Made by a program: the position numbers and the translations under genes. A stretch of 64,000 bases of DNA from Ceratorhiza oryzae-sativae (lineage: Eukaryota > Basidiomycota > Agaricomycetes > Cantharellales > Ceratobasidiaceae): contig JARWMV010000007.1 of NCBI GenBank assembly GCA_030998015.1, positions 62,001-126,000 on the forward strand, in the 5' to 3' direction. Below the pieces are notes generated by a model. It was not told the origin of the DNA. It was given only the letters and a program-made list of their open reading frames with translations, and did not search any database. Below are positions 23,757 through 35,437 of the stretch, piece by piece (the stretch's first letter is position 1; every line of letters starts with the position of its first letter).

Positions 23757-24649
23757 GTGGCACAAACCTTTACAGAAGATCAGCGCTGCCATTTGTGTGG
23801 GTGGTTCGGACACCTGTCCATCCATTGCTTCATCCTCAACTTGGTTGAAGACATCCTTGAAGAGGCCAGGCACATTAATTTCAACTGTGTGAAAATCATC
23901 AAAGTCCATCCCCAGAAAGTCAGACAAGCCCAACAAGCCTTTGTGACTGAGCCAGGTGCCCTGGAGTGCAAAATCTGCCACCAGGCAAACAGAGCCACCT
24001 TCCCTGCACGCTGCCCCTACTGTCCTAAGAAGGACAAATTCCTATACTACTACACCATCCCCTGCAACCAGCTATAAGCTGGAGAACCTTGGCCAACAAC
24101 TCCTTCATCACCTGTTAAACACTATTGAAAACTTCCAAGACAGGTACTGTTATTACTGAAATAAGTACAAAGAAACTTGTGAAAAACTTCACAAAGCTGA
24201 GGCCCACTGCGCATACCTAACTGAGCAGCTGCGTGAACACCAGGAGGACTATATATCCCTCCTCCATGAACACCTCAGACTAGAAACAATAGTCCATGAA
24301 ACAACTGCACCCCATGAGTACACCTTCCCTGTCTTCTCAACACTGTCAGACCTCCCTCATCCTACCTTTTTAAGTGGTACAGGCTCGCCAATTCAGGAAG
24401 AAGCACCCCTTCCGGCAGCCCAAATCAATCTTCCCCAAGGAGGCACTCCCCCGGGATCAAACTAAACTAAAAAGGGTGGAAAAACTGTATTGCTGCCAGG
24501 ACACAAAAAGTTGGGATTTAGATGATACATGGCTGAGATTTGGGGGAATTGAAAGCTTTGAAGTTTACAGACTTGTGCAGGGTACCAAAATCCTTTACTA
24601 TCAAAACAACTCTCAATTTCCTGTACTTCCCTATTGCCTCTGCCATTGA
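23757..24649 (+). pseudogene. Element F ORF0: cysteine/histidine-rich protein
   Basis: First open part 23757-24077 encodes C-H-L-C-G-W-F-G-H-L-S-I-H-C and C-K-I-C-H-Q...C-P-Y-C-P-K-K, the same two metal-binding-like clusters as in element C. A second open part, 24374-24649, is separated by a frame break and carries the conserved Trp/Arg motif T-W-L-R-F-G-G-I-E. The ORF precedes gag without overlap. Conservation in two independent copies suggests a functional upstream ORF, perhaps a nucleic-acid-binding Gag extension. Confidence 0.6.
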
Positions 24650-24677
24650 TAGAATCTATCTGAAGTCTCTCCAAGAA

Positions 24678-26068
24678 ATGGTGTTGCAACCTTCTGCACC
24701 TGCCTGGGCAAACATGTCTGATGGGGAAAAAGTCATTTATATGCTCCAGTCAATGGACGAATTACAAGAACAAACCAACAATCTCCAAATGATATGGGAG
24801 ATGTCGAACACAACAATAAAACTTACATGGATTTGCTTGAAGCAAAGCTCACCACAAACCAGACAAAAATAGATGCTGATGTGGCTGGGTTCGCCACCAA
24901 CGTCAACAATTTAGTTGGCATGTTAGCAATCCTACAAACCACTATCACACGCATTGAAGTGCAGATCAACATCTCCTCAGGTGGCACAAGCACCACCCAA
25001 GTACAACCTTCCTCCAGCACAACCCAGCCACCACCTGCAACCACCACTCCCTCAAGTGGATCAACCACAAAGGTCAAAATGGCTGCCCCACAAAAATTTG
25101 ATGGCACAAAGTGTGAAGACACTATTTCATTCAGAATTGCATGTGCCCAATACATCAATACAAACATGAGTGGACATTCAGCTGATCAAGTGGTTGCCTT
25201 TATCACATCTTATCTTGAGGGGTCTGCAGCTGAATGGGTCAACTCCTATGAAGAGTTTGAAATCTTAAACCCTGGAACCACAATCCCATGGCTTCATGAC
25301 GCCAACCTGTTTTGGCAGGAATTCACCACCTGTTATGGGGACTTGAACTGTACTGAAAACAACTGCAATAAATGGCAGAAACTGAAACAATCCAAGACAG
25401 TCCAAGACTATCTCACTCTGTTCAACCTATACTTGACTGGGCTCAACTACAACAATGCAGCCATGTGTGATCAGTTCTATGATGGCCTGTCATCTGATGT
25501 AACAGACAGCATGGTGGCCCAAAATTATGATCCCTGCACAAAGACATTCACCCAACTCACCCAGCAGGCCCTGGAAATCAACCACCACCTTATCTCATTC
25601 AGTAGCAAGAGGACATCCCATGGAGGCAACAAGTCTAGCAGCAACAACACCTCATCCAGTAAACCACTGACAGCCTCCCAAGGTGGCCCCCCAAAAGAAA
25701 AGTTCAAGAGTGGGGAGCGAATATACAAAATCAAGGATGGCAGGGTGGTAAAGGGCCAAATTGTGGCCATTGGGCCCAATGCCAGAGGTTTTACAGTCCC
25801 CACTGTCTGTTATGACAGTAGTAACCCCAATGTCCAAGAATCCTTCAAGGATATAAAGAAGGATAATCACCTGCTGGTGGCCCCCAAGGCAAAAGACCCA
25901 GACGTGATGGACCTAGATAGTGCAGGAAAAGGACAGGGTACAAATACTTGCTACAACTGTGGAGGGTGCAGTCACATCGCTGCCAAATGCCCCTTGGCCA
26001 AAATGTCAGGATACAAGGCAGTGGTTGAGGATGTAGAAACAACCGATGAGGAGTCAGTAAAAGAATGA
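24678..26068 (+). pseudogene. Element F Gag
   Basis: The probable start is the ATG at 24678 (M-V-L-Q-P). A single-base loss near 24790, relative to element C, shifts the frame, after which the ATG at 24794 opens 424 codons. Order: helical N-terminus, Ser/Thr/Pro-rich linker (about residues 55-95), Gag core (about 100-250), Ser/Asn-rich linker, CCHC knuckle C-Y-N-C-G-G-C-S-H-I-A-A-K-C near the end. It overlaps the next frame by four bases at 26065. Confidence 0.88.
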
Positions 26069-29000
26069 GCTCAAACCATGCCAGGGGGGTGGTCTTGGGT
26101 GCTATGTTACAAAAAGCACAGAATGAAAATAAAAATATGGAAATGGAATATATGTCATTAGGAAACCAATCACAACTTCAGTTTTTCTTTCATGCATTCC
26201 CTCTGCACACAACCCCTGAACACAAGTCTGCATACAATATGAAAAAATTCAGCAGATGGGCCATGATTGACTCAGGGGCCACATCAGTATTTATCCACAA
26301 AGATCTTGTCAAACAATATTGCATCCCGACCATCACCCTAAAAACACCAAGAAAACTATGAGTAATCAATGGAAGGGAGATTGACTCTGGGTCCATGACC
26401 CATTATTGCACCTTTGAGTTATGCATCCAAGAGCACCAAGAGATTCTCAGTGCTTATGTTGTGAATGTTGGCAAAAACAATCTAGTCCTGGGCATGTCAT
26501 GGCTCAAATTCCATAATCCTGACATTGATTGGGATGGAAAGGACATGAAATTTAACTTGTCAATATGCTTAAAGCATTGTATTACCAAACCACTACACAT
26601 GCAAGCAAACGAGCCCAAAGAGCTCCAGTTGGACTCTTTAGACTTGCTTCCAGCAAAGTATAAGGAATTCAAGGAAATATTTGCCAAAGAGGATGATGTC
26701 CAGCCACTACCACCTCATAGAAAGTGGGATATGGAGATAGACCTAAAACCGGACGCTAGGCCAAGGCATGGTCCCATATACAGTGTGGGTGTCAAGGAGG
26801 ATGTGGAATTACACAAGACCTTAGACCAGCAGCTGAAGGCAGGGCACATTAGACCCTCAAGGTCACCAATGGCATCCCCAGTCATATTTGTTAAAAAGAA
26901 GAATGGGAAGTTGCACATGTGCATTGACTACTGGCAGCTAAATGAGATGACTGTCTCCAATGTATACCCACTCCCATGCATCAATGATATTGTAGAAACC
27001 TTGTGTGGGGCAAAGATATTTACCAAGTTTGATCTAAAGTGGGGTTTCAATCTCATACAGATTTGAGAAGGAGACCAATGGAAAGCTGCCTTCAAGACCA
27101 AGTACAGGCTGTACAAGCCCTTAGTCATGCAATTCGGCCAAAAGAACACACCAGGGACCTTTATGACTATGATCCAAGAAGAATTCCAAGACATTGAGGG
27201 CATCTATGTTGTAATTTATATGGACAACATACTAGTGTTCTCCAAACCCAAGAAGAGCATGACGAACACATCAGAGAAGTCTTGCACTGTCTTCAAAAGG
27301 CTGGCTTGTACTGTGCCCTAGAAAAATGTGTTCTTGATGTCACTGAATTCAATTACCTGGGGATAGTAGTGACCCCCCAGGGGATTAAAGTAGACCCAGC
27401 CAAGGTCAAAAAGGCTGTTGAATGGCCAACCCCTACCAACCCAACTGAAGTCCTGGAAGGGTTGGGATTTGCAAATTGGCTAAGGCACTTCATAAAGGAC
27501 TTCTCAAAAATCACAAAATGCCTTTACAAATTAGTCAAGAAGGACATAAAATGGGAATGGACAGAAGAAAGAGATTGGGCATGGAACTTGCTGAAGCAGA
27601 AACTAAAGGAAGCCTCCCTTCTCATCCAGCCAGAGCCCAATAAACCATTTATCTTGGAAACAGACACCTCAGGCTATGCCACAGGTGCTGTATTATTGCA
27701 ATATGGAGAAGATGGAATGCTTCACCCAATCTCCTACTACTCCAAAGCAATGGTCCTGGCAGAAAGAAATTATGATATCTACAACAAGGAAATGCTGGCA
27801 ATCATAAAAGCCATCAAACACTGGCGTCACCTACTAGAAGGGGCTGAACACCCAGTAAACATTGTTTGTGATCACAAGAATCTGGAATATTGGAAGACAA
27901 ATCGGCCACTGAATGGCCAAGTCACACAATGGCATGAGTTCCTGTCCAGGTTCAAATTCAAGATTCTATACATTGAAGGGGCAAAGAATGGCCAGGTGGA
28001 CATACTCTCTAGGCTGTCAAGGCACATCCCTAAAGAGGGGGGTGAGAGCCAAGCTCTGCTTGTGCAAAACCAATTTTTGGAATTAAAATCTTTGTGGTTA
28101 CAAGCAATCATGCCAGACCACAACCTGGAACAACTCATCAGGGATGCAATCCCAGGGGACAAACACCTATCAAAAGTGCTGAAAGCCTTAGATGATAATG
28201 AGAAGGTCAAAAATTGGGAATGGGATGAAGGACTTTTATGACACAAGGGCCAGATCTATGTCCCAAATAACAAAGAACTTTGCAAGCTGGTCATTGAAAG
28301 TTGGCATGATAACCCAGCAGCAGGACACCCAGGGCAATTCCAAACATATGAGTTGTTAAACTGCAAATATATGTGGTCAGCAATGAAAAAATCAGTCAAT
28401 GAGTACATCACACATTGTGAATCCTGTATCAGGAATAAGCACAGCAACCAAGTTCCCCCAGGGCTCCTAAACCCAATACCAGCACCAGAAAAACCTTGGG
28501 AGGAAATCACCTATGACCTTATTACTGGGCTACCCCTGTCAGAAGGGTTTGATGCTATATTTACAGTTGTTGATCGCCTGATGAAAATGGTCCACTTTAT
28601 TCCATGCCAATCGGAAGCCAGTGCGACGAACTGTGCAAACCTTTTCCTAACTTATGTATGGAAACTTCACAGGTTACCACAAAAAACCATCTCAGACTGT
28701 GGCCCCAATTTTGCATCCAAATTCCTAAGGCACCTGTATAAACAGCTGGATGTAAAACCATCCTACTCCACAGCATATCACCCTCAAACAGATGGCCAGT
28801 CTGAAAGGGCTAACCAAGTAGTAGAAGTGTACCTGAGACACTACATATCAGATTGGCAAGATGACTGGGTCTCACTCTTACCCTTGGCTGAATTCGCCTA
28901 CAACAATGGTGTCAATGCCTCAACTGGCAAATCACCATTCTTTGCAAACTACAGTTTCCATCCAAGGTTGGCATTTGGGGACAAGGAGGGACAAGAATTT

Positions 29001-29577
29001 CCCTTAGCAGACAATCATGCAGAATGGCTCCAAAAGGGCCATGATGAACTCAAGGCTGCTCTGGACTTATCAAACCAGAGAATCAAAGAATATTATGATC
29101 GGAAGCATTGGACCCCAGAAGCCATCAAGGTGGGAGACAAAGTCTGGCTCGACACCAAGAACATACACACACAACAGGCCTCCAGGAAACTGGCCCACAA
29201 GAGAGTTGGACCATTCAAGGTGGTAGCACAACATGGCGCTCACACCTTCAAACTGGACTTGCCAATAACCATGAAAATACACCCAGTATTTCATGTTTCA
29301 CTCCTGACCAAACATAAAGACAATCCCTATGGACGTCAGGTTCCCCCACCACCACCTGTGGTAACCCCAGAAGGGGAAGAAGAATTTGAAGTAGAACAGA
29401 TCATAAAGTCACAATACAACAAAAGGTCTAATGTCTTTGAATACTATGTCAAATGGCTCAGATATGATGAGTGACAATGGCTAACTTATGATGACCTGGT
29501 AAATGCACCAGAACTCATGGCCAACTATGTCAAGTCACACCCAAAGGCACCCCATGACCCCCATGCCTTGAAGGGGG
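26065..29577 (+). pseudogene. Element F Pol
   Basis: Protease with intact D-S-G-A-T (about 26265), RT (26860-27400; F-T-K-F-D-L-K-W-G-F; catalytic box Y-M-D-N), RNase H (about 27655-27900), integrase with zinc region C-E-S-C-I-R-N-K-H and core residues D...S-D-C-G...T-D-G-Q-S-E-R (28400-29000), C-terminal chromodomain Y-Y-V-K-W-L-R-Y-D (about 29440). Stops at 26359 and 27064 are TGA where Arg is expected. A frame slip lies near 27250, and a TGA at 28241 and another at 29474 complete the damage. The family assignment (Ty3/Gypsy chromovirus) is secure. Confidence 0.93.
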
Positions 29578-29581
29578 GAAG

Positions 29582-30496
29582 TGTCATGAACTGACATGCA
29601 TATATCCACTCTATAATATTTTCTTCATTTATTACATTTTGTGAGATCCTTTCAAAACATACTTGCCTTTTAGGGTATATCTGTGTCATGTGATTCAGGG
29701 GATGTTCTGGACCGATAACCAAGATGTATTTCAACTCTAATGTGAAATTCCACAGTTCCACAGTCACTTCTATCACTTCTATCACTTCTATCTCTTATTT
29801 GTCATGACTCACTATATGGACTTGTTTGTTATGATGTGGCTCATATCATGTATATAAACCAGGTCAAGTGTCATGGCCTAGACCATGATGCAGATTTAAT
29901 TATAATTTTCTATATTTTATATTTCTATTTTTCTTGCTTTTTGGACAAGTCCTGTTTAATCAGATATATGCATAGATTATTACTTACATGATCACGTGAC
30001 CTTGTTGTTGTTTATGACATGTTTGTACATTCTGGAATGTTCCATTACATGGCACCATTTCTACATTGTATGATAGTTGTCTCGTATCATCATTCATGTA
30101 TTTGATATAGCTTGTTGTATGAATATATAAAGGGAGAGTCTGAGAGCCTTAAGCCTCAGAACTCAACCTCCTGTTGTACCCTTCTACTACCTGTGTGACT
30201 CTTAGTCCATAGTCCCTGCCCAGTCCTCTTAAGGACAAGTGCACATACTTCTACCTCCCTGTGTCTTATTGCACCCCTACTCCTTGTTGCACGTTGCCCC
30301 TTGACATTGTGACTTAGACCTCCAGCATCATCACCTATAGGTCTCCCATTGTCCTCTTAGACATTTGGGTCATCCTTCCTGGTCGTAGCTCTGACACAAG
30401 TTTGCAGAGGACTCCTCAAGAACTTGACCTCTTGTCGAATACAAGTTCTTTCTTTTCTTACTATTTTCCTTGTCACCTGACTTGTTGTCATCAACA
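29582..30496 (+). repeat. Element F 3' LTR, interrupted
   Basis: The LTR runs 29582-29868, is interrupted by solo LTR G, and resumes 30397-30496. Without G it is about 387 bp and matches 22949-23331. TSD ttgat follows at 30497-30501. Confidence 0.93.
29869..30396 (+). mobile_element. Solo LTR G
   Basis: 528 bp inserted in the F 3' LTR. Termini TGTCATGG...CTCTGACA, flanked by a 4-bp duplication caag (29865-29868, 30397-30400). TATA-like tatataaa at 30124-30131 gives plus as the sense strand. No coding content. Removing G and one caag restores the F LTR. Confidence 0.88.
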
Positions 30497-30501
30497 TTGA
30501 T

Positions 30502-31400
30502 TGAGCAAATTCAGTTCAGCCAATTTATGCCAATAGTATGTATGACATTCAATCCTCAACATATAGTTATTTATTTTAGTTCTGTTGATAGGTTGATGGC
30601 TCAGAACTTTCAATGCATCACAGGAAATCTCCTGCTAGCTCATGCTTCTACAACATTAACTCAGATATGCTCTCTGAGCATAACTGGGGTGTCATCTGTT
30701 GACACTTGAAACCTGTTTGTTCTGGAAATTCCAGATACACAAATCACAGCCATCATTTCAAAATACAATAGAATTCATTAGGAATATCAGAGTAAAACAT
30801 CCTGATAAGGGGACACTAACATGACCAGGATTTTTCTGATTTTGGTTGTACCAGTGAGAGATAAAATTGTACCCACCAGCCATACAGCCACATTGGAACT
30901 TGTCTTCAAATTCTCCTAGTTGGGTAAATTCCAGGTATATAGTTGGAAACACAATTTTTCATAGCAAAATAGGAATTTTCTGCATACAGTGGGCCCACAG
31001 AGTGACAACCACACTGTGGTGCCTTCCAATGAGCCAGGCAAGGTGTGGTTGGATGGCTGGTAGACAACTGGTTCACTGGAGAATCCAGCACCTGAGTTTG
31101 GCAAATGCCTATCCCTTGCTGACGCACTAAAACTTCACTGAATCAACCTAAATGCTGAGATATTAGTCAGTGCTTTGAGCACAGCACCAGCTGACATGAT
31201 GGACCTGCTTTGCATGGAGTCTCAGGCCTCCAGAACAAATGTGGGTGAGACTAAGATGGGGGTATACAACAGTCTCTGATGTGTGCTGGGACTCAATTAG
31301 ATGTTTTTATATTATTCATATGTATATTCATAGCAGTTTTACAACTGTTGTGCTAGTTTAGGTTATTAGCCTAAAAAGGGTGTATCTTACATTGTATTGT
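30502..31400. other. CpG-poor region without recognisable genes
   Basis: Continuation of the DNA into which F inserted. Only short ORFs with no homology I can see. It may hold old transposon debris. I see no TIR or LTR pair. Confidence 0.4.
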
Positions 31401-32296
31401 ACTGCACGTGACATTCATACCTGACTTGGCCACACGTCGCTTACGTTCGATACCCGATACTAACTGCACACTAATGCCATGGTTAGTAGGAGCCTAACCT
31501 CCAATAGTATTCCCCAGAGAACACGTGCCCGACGGCAATCTGCATGTGTCAGCAAACGCCAGAACATTCCTTTACAGCCTCGTCTAAAACAGGATGAAGT
31601 CCCCACGTGGGGTTGCATGCTAGTGTGCTGTTGACGTGGTCAGAATGACGAGGTGAGCCCCATTGACGCCATGGGAACTTAGAGGATAGGTAGGAGTCTG
31701 GGGTAAACTGTGGTAAACTACTCCTTTTCACCGTGGCAAGGCAAACCGTGCGCACGGGCAAACTGAAAGTAACTTGCCCGAATTTGCTCAGGAGATTTTC
31801 ACTGACGGAGATTGACACTTGAGAAAATGACATGTTATTCCGCATTCCGCATTTCGCTTTCATATGTATTTATTCATCTGCAGTATTAACTCTGACAGGT
31901 GGGCAACCGGGTCCTCAAAACAAAAATCAATGTTTACTTCATCTGCAGCCGACGGGACAGGACGAGCCCGCTGAGTAATCCGTCATGACACAGTCTCGCG
32001 GTAACGCTACTAGGCCGGGGCGATGAGTTTGTTGCACACATTCTAGGAGTCTGATATTAATCGAGGAAGTTTTGGGCCGAAGATTCACCCCCTACGTCTA
32101 TATCACACGCCTTCTAATGACTTGGAGATTCATGTTTAGCGGTTCACTCATTTTCGCAGCTCAGATATGATGACAGCATAGCAATAGAATCCATTGCAAA
32201 AATATACGAGACGAATAGCCGTGTCTCGATACTCATGGGAACCTATCCAATCATAAAGTTAGGGGATAGCCATCGACAGATACGAGGAACAAGAGC
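31401..32296. other. Start of CpG-rich block, no gene recognised
   Basis: Composition changes abruptly near 31.4 kb, with CpG becoming common (for example cacacgtcgcttacgttcga around 31425). No ORF longer than about 100 codons looks real. Confidence 0.5.
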
Positions 32297-33152
32297 CTAC
32301 CTGACATCAGACTTCTTCAAAAAGACCCACGTCAACTTTCCACGAACAACTCCCAATTTCTCTGCCCCAGATTTGTATTTCCGATCCTCTTCTGTCTCCT
32401 TCCCGCTCCTGTGATCAGCTTCGGGTGGGACCAAGACATTGTAGTGTTTGCCCTTGATTTCGATGTGGACGAGCTCACATCCAAGCAATTCGGACAGCGT
32501 GACTCGGAGTGCTGACCCCTCCGTGCCATTGCTGAAATACTTTCTCCAATCCGCGCCAAGAATTTTTACCTTCGTCTGCTCCGCGAGTAGACTCTGGGCT
32601 TGGATCAGGTAGCCAGCAAAGTGGGAATAATTGGACCTAGGAATTTGCTTGAACTCCAGCCCCGTTCGAAATAAGACGCCCAAACTTACATTGTGGGATG
32701 AGACGAGGAATGTGTTGAACGCAGCTTCACACCCGCTGCTTTTTAATGCTGCCAGGATAAAGGTGATCGAGGTGGCAACACGGCGTCGTGTTTTTGAATT
32801 ATGTAGCGATGCATTTTGCTCCCGAGGGTGGCAACCACAGATCCGAGAAACCGGATGGGCTCTAGGTCGCTTGTGAAACTCCAAAACATTCTTTTGGGAG
32901 ATCTACATCGGCGAACTGCACGTGGCTCTGAGAGCGCTCTGGGGGCGTCAAGAGCGGCCAGAGGTACTCGCCTTGTGGTGAGAGTTTGTCCAGAGCTGCT
33001 CTAGAGCCAGTGCGAAGCGTCAAAACCACCCTGTGTTTGTCCTGATCCATACGACTCATGTTATCTATTGAATAACATTGAGCCCGTCGTGGGCCGTTTC
33101 GCCCGCTTCGTAGAGGCAGATGCCGACGCCGGCCGTCCAACCGGCCCAACAC
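32297..33152 (-). CDS. Hypothetical protein, probable spliced gene
   Basis: Two overlapping minus-strand open frames. The upstream one contains ATG at 33060 (M-S-R-M-D-Q-D-K-H) and the segment A-L-D-K-L-S-P-Q-G-E-Y-L-W. The downstream one (from 32884 to 32297) contains N-Y-S-H-F-A-G-Y-L-I-Q-A and the basic C-terminus. They are in different frames, so an intron between about 32900 and 32760 is likely (an ag acceptor precedes 32755). A GTAAGT motif in the second part may mark another short intron. There is no motif I recognise. An inverted fragment of the same sequence lies at 38474-38560. Confidence 0.4.
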
Positions 33153-33486
33153 TTCAACCTGCGCTCGAACTGAATCCCGACGACGGGGTCGATTCAGGTT
33201 GTGACGAGAACTAGTACACCCGCCTCGCCAACGCTAATCTGTCAATCAATACTTTCTGATGTCTCCTAATGCTGATTGTACGTCGACGTTTTGCATTAGC
33301 TCCAGGCTAGCTCCTTGGCCAAAGTCCAATTCGCCACTGCGGGCTAGTCAGAACGCCGGTGCTACCTAAGCACGATGAACGCCAGTAGCGCGTGCTAATC
33401 TGAGCTACCCAGGCGTCAATTCTGCTTAGCTAGAACCAGGGCTCTAACTAGCCCTAACTCGCAAATTTGCTTTTGACCGAGATCTG
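33153..33486. other. CpG-rich intergenic stretch
   Basis: No ORF of note. It contains repeated gctag-type words and ends with the left TSD (atctg, 33482-33486) of element H. Confidence 0.5.
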
Positions 33487-33781
33487 TCTCACGCAGGGAG
33501 GTTTCTCGTGGCTAAGATACAAATCGTACTTAGCTCAACTACGAAGGTAGAGAACTGTATATACTGTACCTAAGATACAAATCGTACTACAGAGTACAGT
33601 GTGAATAGAATACATGAGAAAAGAAAGAAAATACGATACCTTAGCTCAACTACGAAGGTAGAGAACTAAGGAAGGAGAAAAAAGGGGATTCCTGCAAACT
33701 CGCGCATGATATCAGGGAGGGGGGATACGAAACAGAAACAAATATGCGCATACATACACGCATATGATTGTAAATTCAACA
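33487..33781 (-). repeat. Element H 3' LTR
   Basis: 295 bp. On the element strand it begins TGTTGAATTTACA and ends TGAGA. It contains two internal direct repeats: taagatacaaatcgtact (33513-33530, 33571-33588) and a 27-nt repeat (33530-33556, 33641-33667). Confidence 0.95.
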
Positions 33782-33833
33782 CGCCCACTCAATCCTATGC
33801 GTGAATGTGCGGATAAAAGAAAAGAAAAGAATT

Positions 33834-35437
33834 TCACGCCATTCCCATCGCAGACACAAAGCGAGTAAACTTGAGGCATCCTAGGGGCTTAGTAAGCGCA
33901 TCCGCGAGCTGTTTCTCTGTAGGTATATATTGCAGGTCGAGTTCTTTCAGAGCGATCACTTCGCAAATAAAATGATACTTGACGTGTATATGCTTCGTTG
34001 CCTGATGATTGACAGGATTCTTAGCTAGGGCCATAGCAGACTGGTTGTCCAAGAATAAGGGAGTAGCGCCCTCAGAGAGAAAACCAAGTTTGGATAAAAA
34101 TTGGTGAATCCATAAAAGTTCACGTCCGGCACTAGCATCAGCGACATATTCGGCTTCGGTACTTGATAGGGAAATAGTCAGCTGTTTCCAAGATGAGTAA
34201 GCAATTACGCCACCGGCATGTAGGAACACCCAGCCGGTAGTCAAACGGCTTGTATACTTATCACCAGCATAATCAGCATTGACATATCCAAGCAGATTTA
34301 AATTGCGAACACAATTATAGACAATGCCTAAGTCCATAGTACCTTTGAGATAGCAGAGAACTCGTTTGCCGGAGTTCCAGTGTTCTTTGCTGGGATTCAT
34401 CGCGTGTTGCATGAGTATACCAGTAGCATAAGCAATGTCGGGTCAGGTAGAAATCATAGCATACATAAGAGACCCGATGAGCTGCTGGTAGCGGTTCTGA
34501 TTGATCGATGGCGCTTTGAGCTTTGGTAGATTGGGAGATTCGGCCATCGGAGTTTTGCATGATTTGCAGTCAGAGACATATTGAAGCAAGCAAGAATATT
34601 GTTGATATAACAGCGCTGAGAGATCTTAAGGGTTCCAGCACTGTGATCACGCTCAATTTCGATGCCTACAAACATTTTGGCTTCGCCTAGATTGACGATT
34701 TCTAGTGATTCAGTGATTTTAGCCTTAACCTTATTGAGGATTTCTGCAGACAATCCAGTGAGTAGCATATCGTCCACATGGCTAAGTATAATCACTACTT
34801 TGTCACCATTGTGTAGCCAGAATACAGAGTGATCTGTATTGCATTGTTTAAATCCTATATCTTTGAGGATTTTCTTGAGATGCATATAGAAGGCTTGCGC
34901 CACCTGTTTGAGACTGTAAATCACCTTGTTGAGTTTCCAGACAGATTCCAGGCCTTCGACAAAGCCTGGAGGTTGCTCCATATAAATCTCTTTGTTGAGA
35001 TCCCCATGTAAAAAGGCTGTTTTAACACCAATTTGGAGAAGCTTGAGGTCTAGAGCAGCTACAATGCTTAAGAGTGTCTGTAAGGAATTGGCAGCAGTGA
35101 TGGGTGATGAAATTTCAACAAAGTCAACTCCAGGGCACTGAGAAAAGCCCTTCACGACTAATCGAGCTTTGTAGCAAACGATCTTGCCATCAGCTCCACA
35201 CTTGTAGTCAAAAACCCGTCAGCATTTAACAACATTTTTGTCAATAGGACGGCTCACAAGTGTCCATACTTTGTGCTGCTCGATTGCTTTGAGCTCTTCT
35301 GTCATCGCTTCAAGCCACAGATTTGCATCTGGGCGACACATGGCTTCCTCGAACATCTGAGGTGGCAATTCCATTATTGCAGTAAGTGCCTCTTCATCTC
35401 CTAATCTGTCTGTATGCACTAAATCACCCACTTGCAC
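33834..35437 (-). pseudogene. Element H reverse transcriptase and RNase H
   Basis: Minus strand: linker and RT (about 35437-34540; G-V-K-T-A-F-L-H-G-D-L, catalytic L-S-H-V-D-D-M-L), then RNase H (about 34300-33834; V-N-A-D-Y-A-G-D, S-S-T-E-A-E-Y-V, D-N-Q-S-A-M-A-L, H-I-H-V-K-Y-H-F). His instead of Tyr before V-D-D is common in fungal copia RTs. Breaks: a TGA for Trp near 35218, a frame slip near 34450-34560. Ends M-G-M-A just before the LTR. Confidence 0.93.

Larger units (their letters stand above)
22949..30496 (+). mobile_element. Gypsy element F (same family as C), nearly complete
   Basis: 5' LTR 22949-23331; 3' LTR 29582-29868 plus 30397-30496, split by solo LTR G. TSD ttgat at 22944-22948 and 30497-30501. 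Internal order is ORF0, gag, protease, RT, RNase H, integrase, chromodomain and polypurine tract (29571-29581). It has few stops, so it is the best-preserved Gypsy of the window, but it is still inactivated by CGA-to-TGA changes and small indels. Confidence 0.95.

Noticed and set aside
1..31000. Classical ascomycete RIP as cause of the decay
   Set aside because: Changes concentrate at CpG, not CpA, and reciprocal TG/CA pairs point to lost CpGs.
33834..35437. H-V-D-D in the copia RT as a catalytic defect
   Set aside because: His before V-D-D is a common variant in fungal copia elements. Both catalytic Asp are present.
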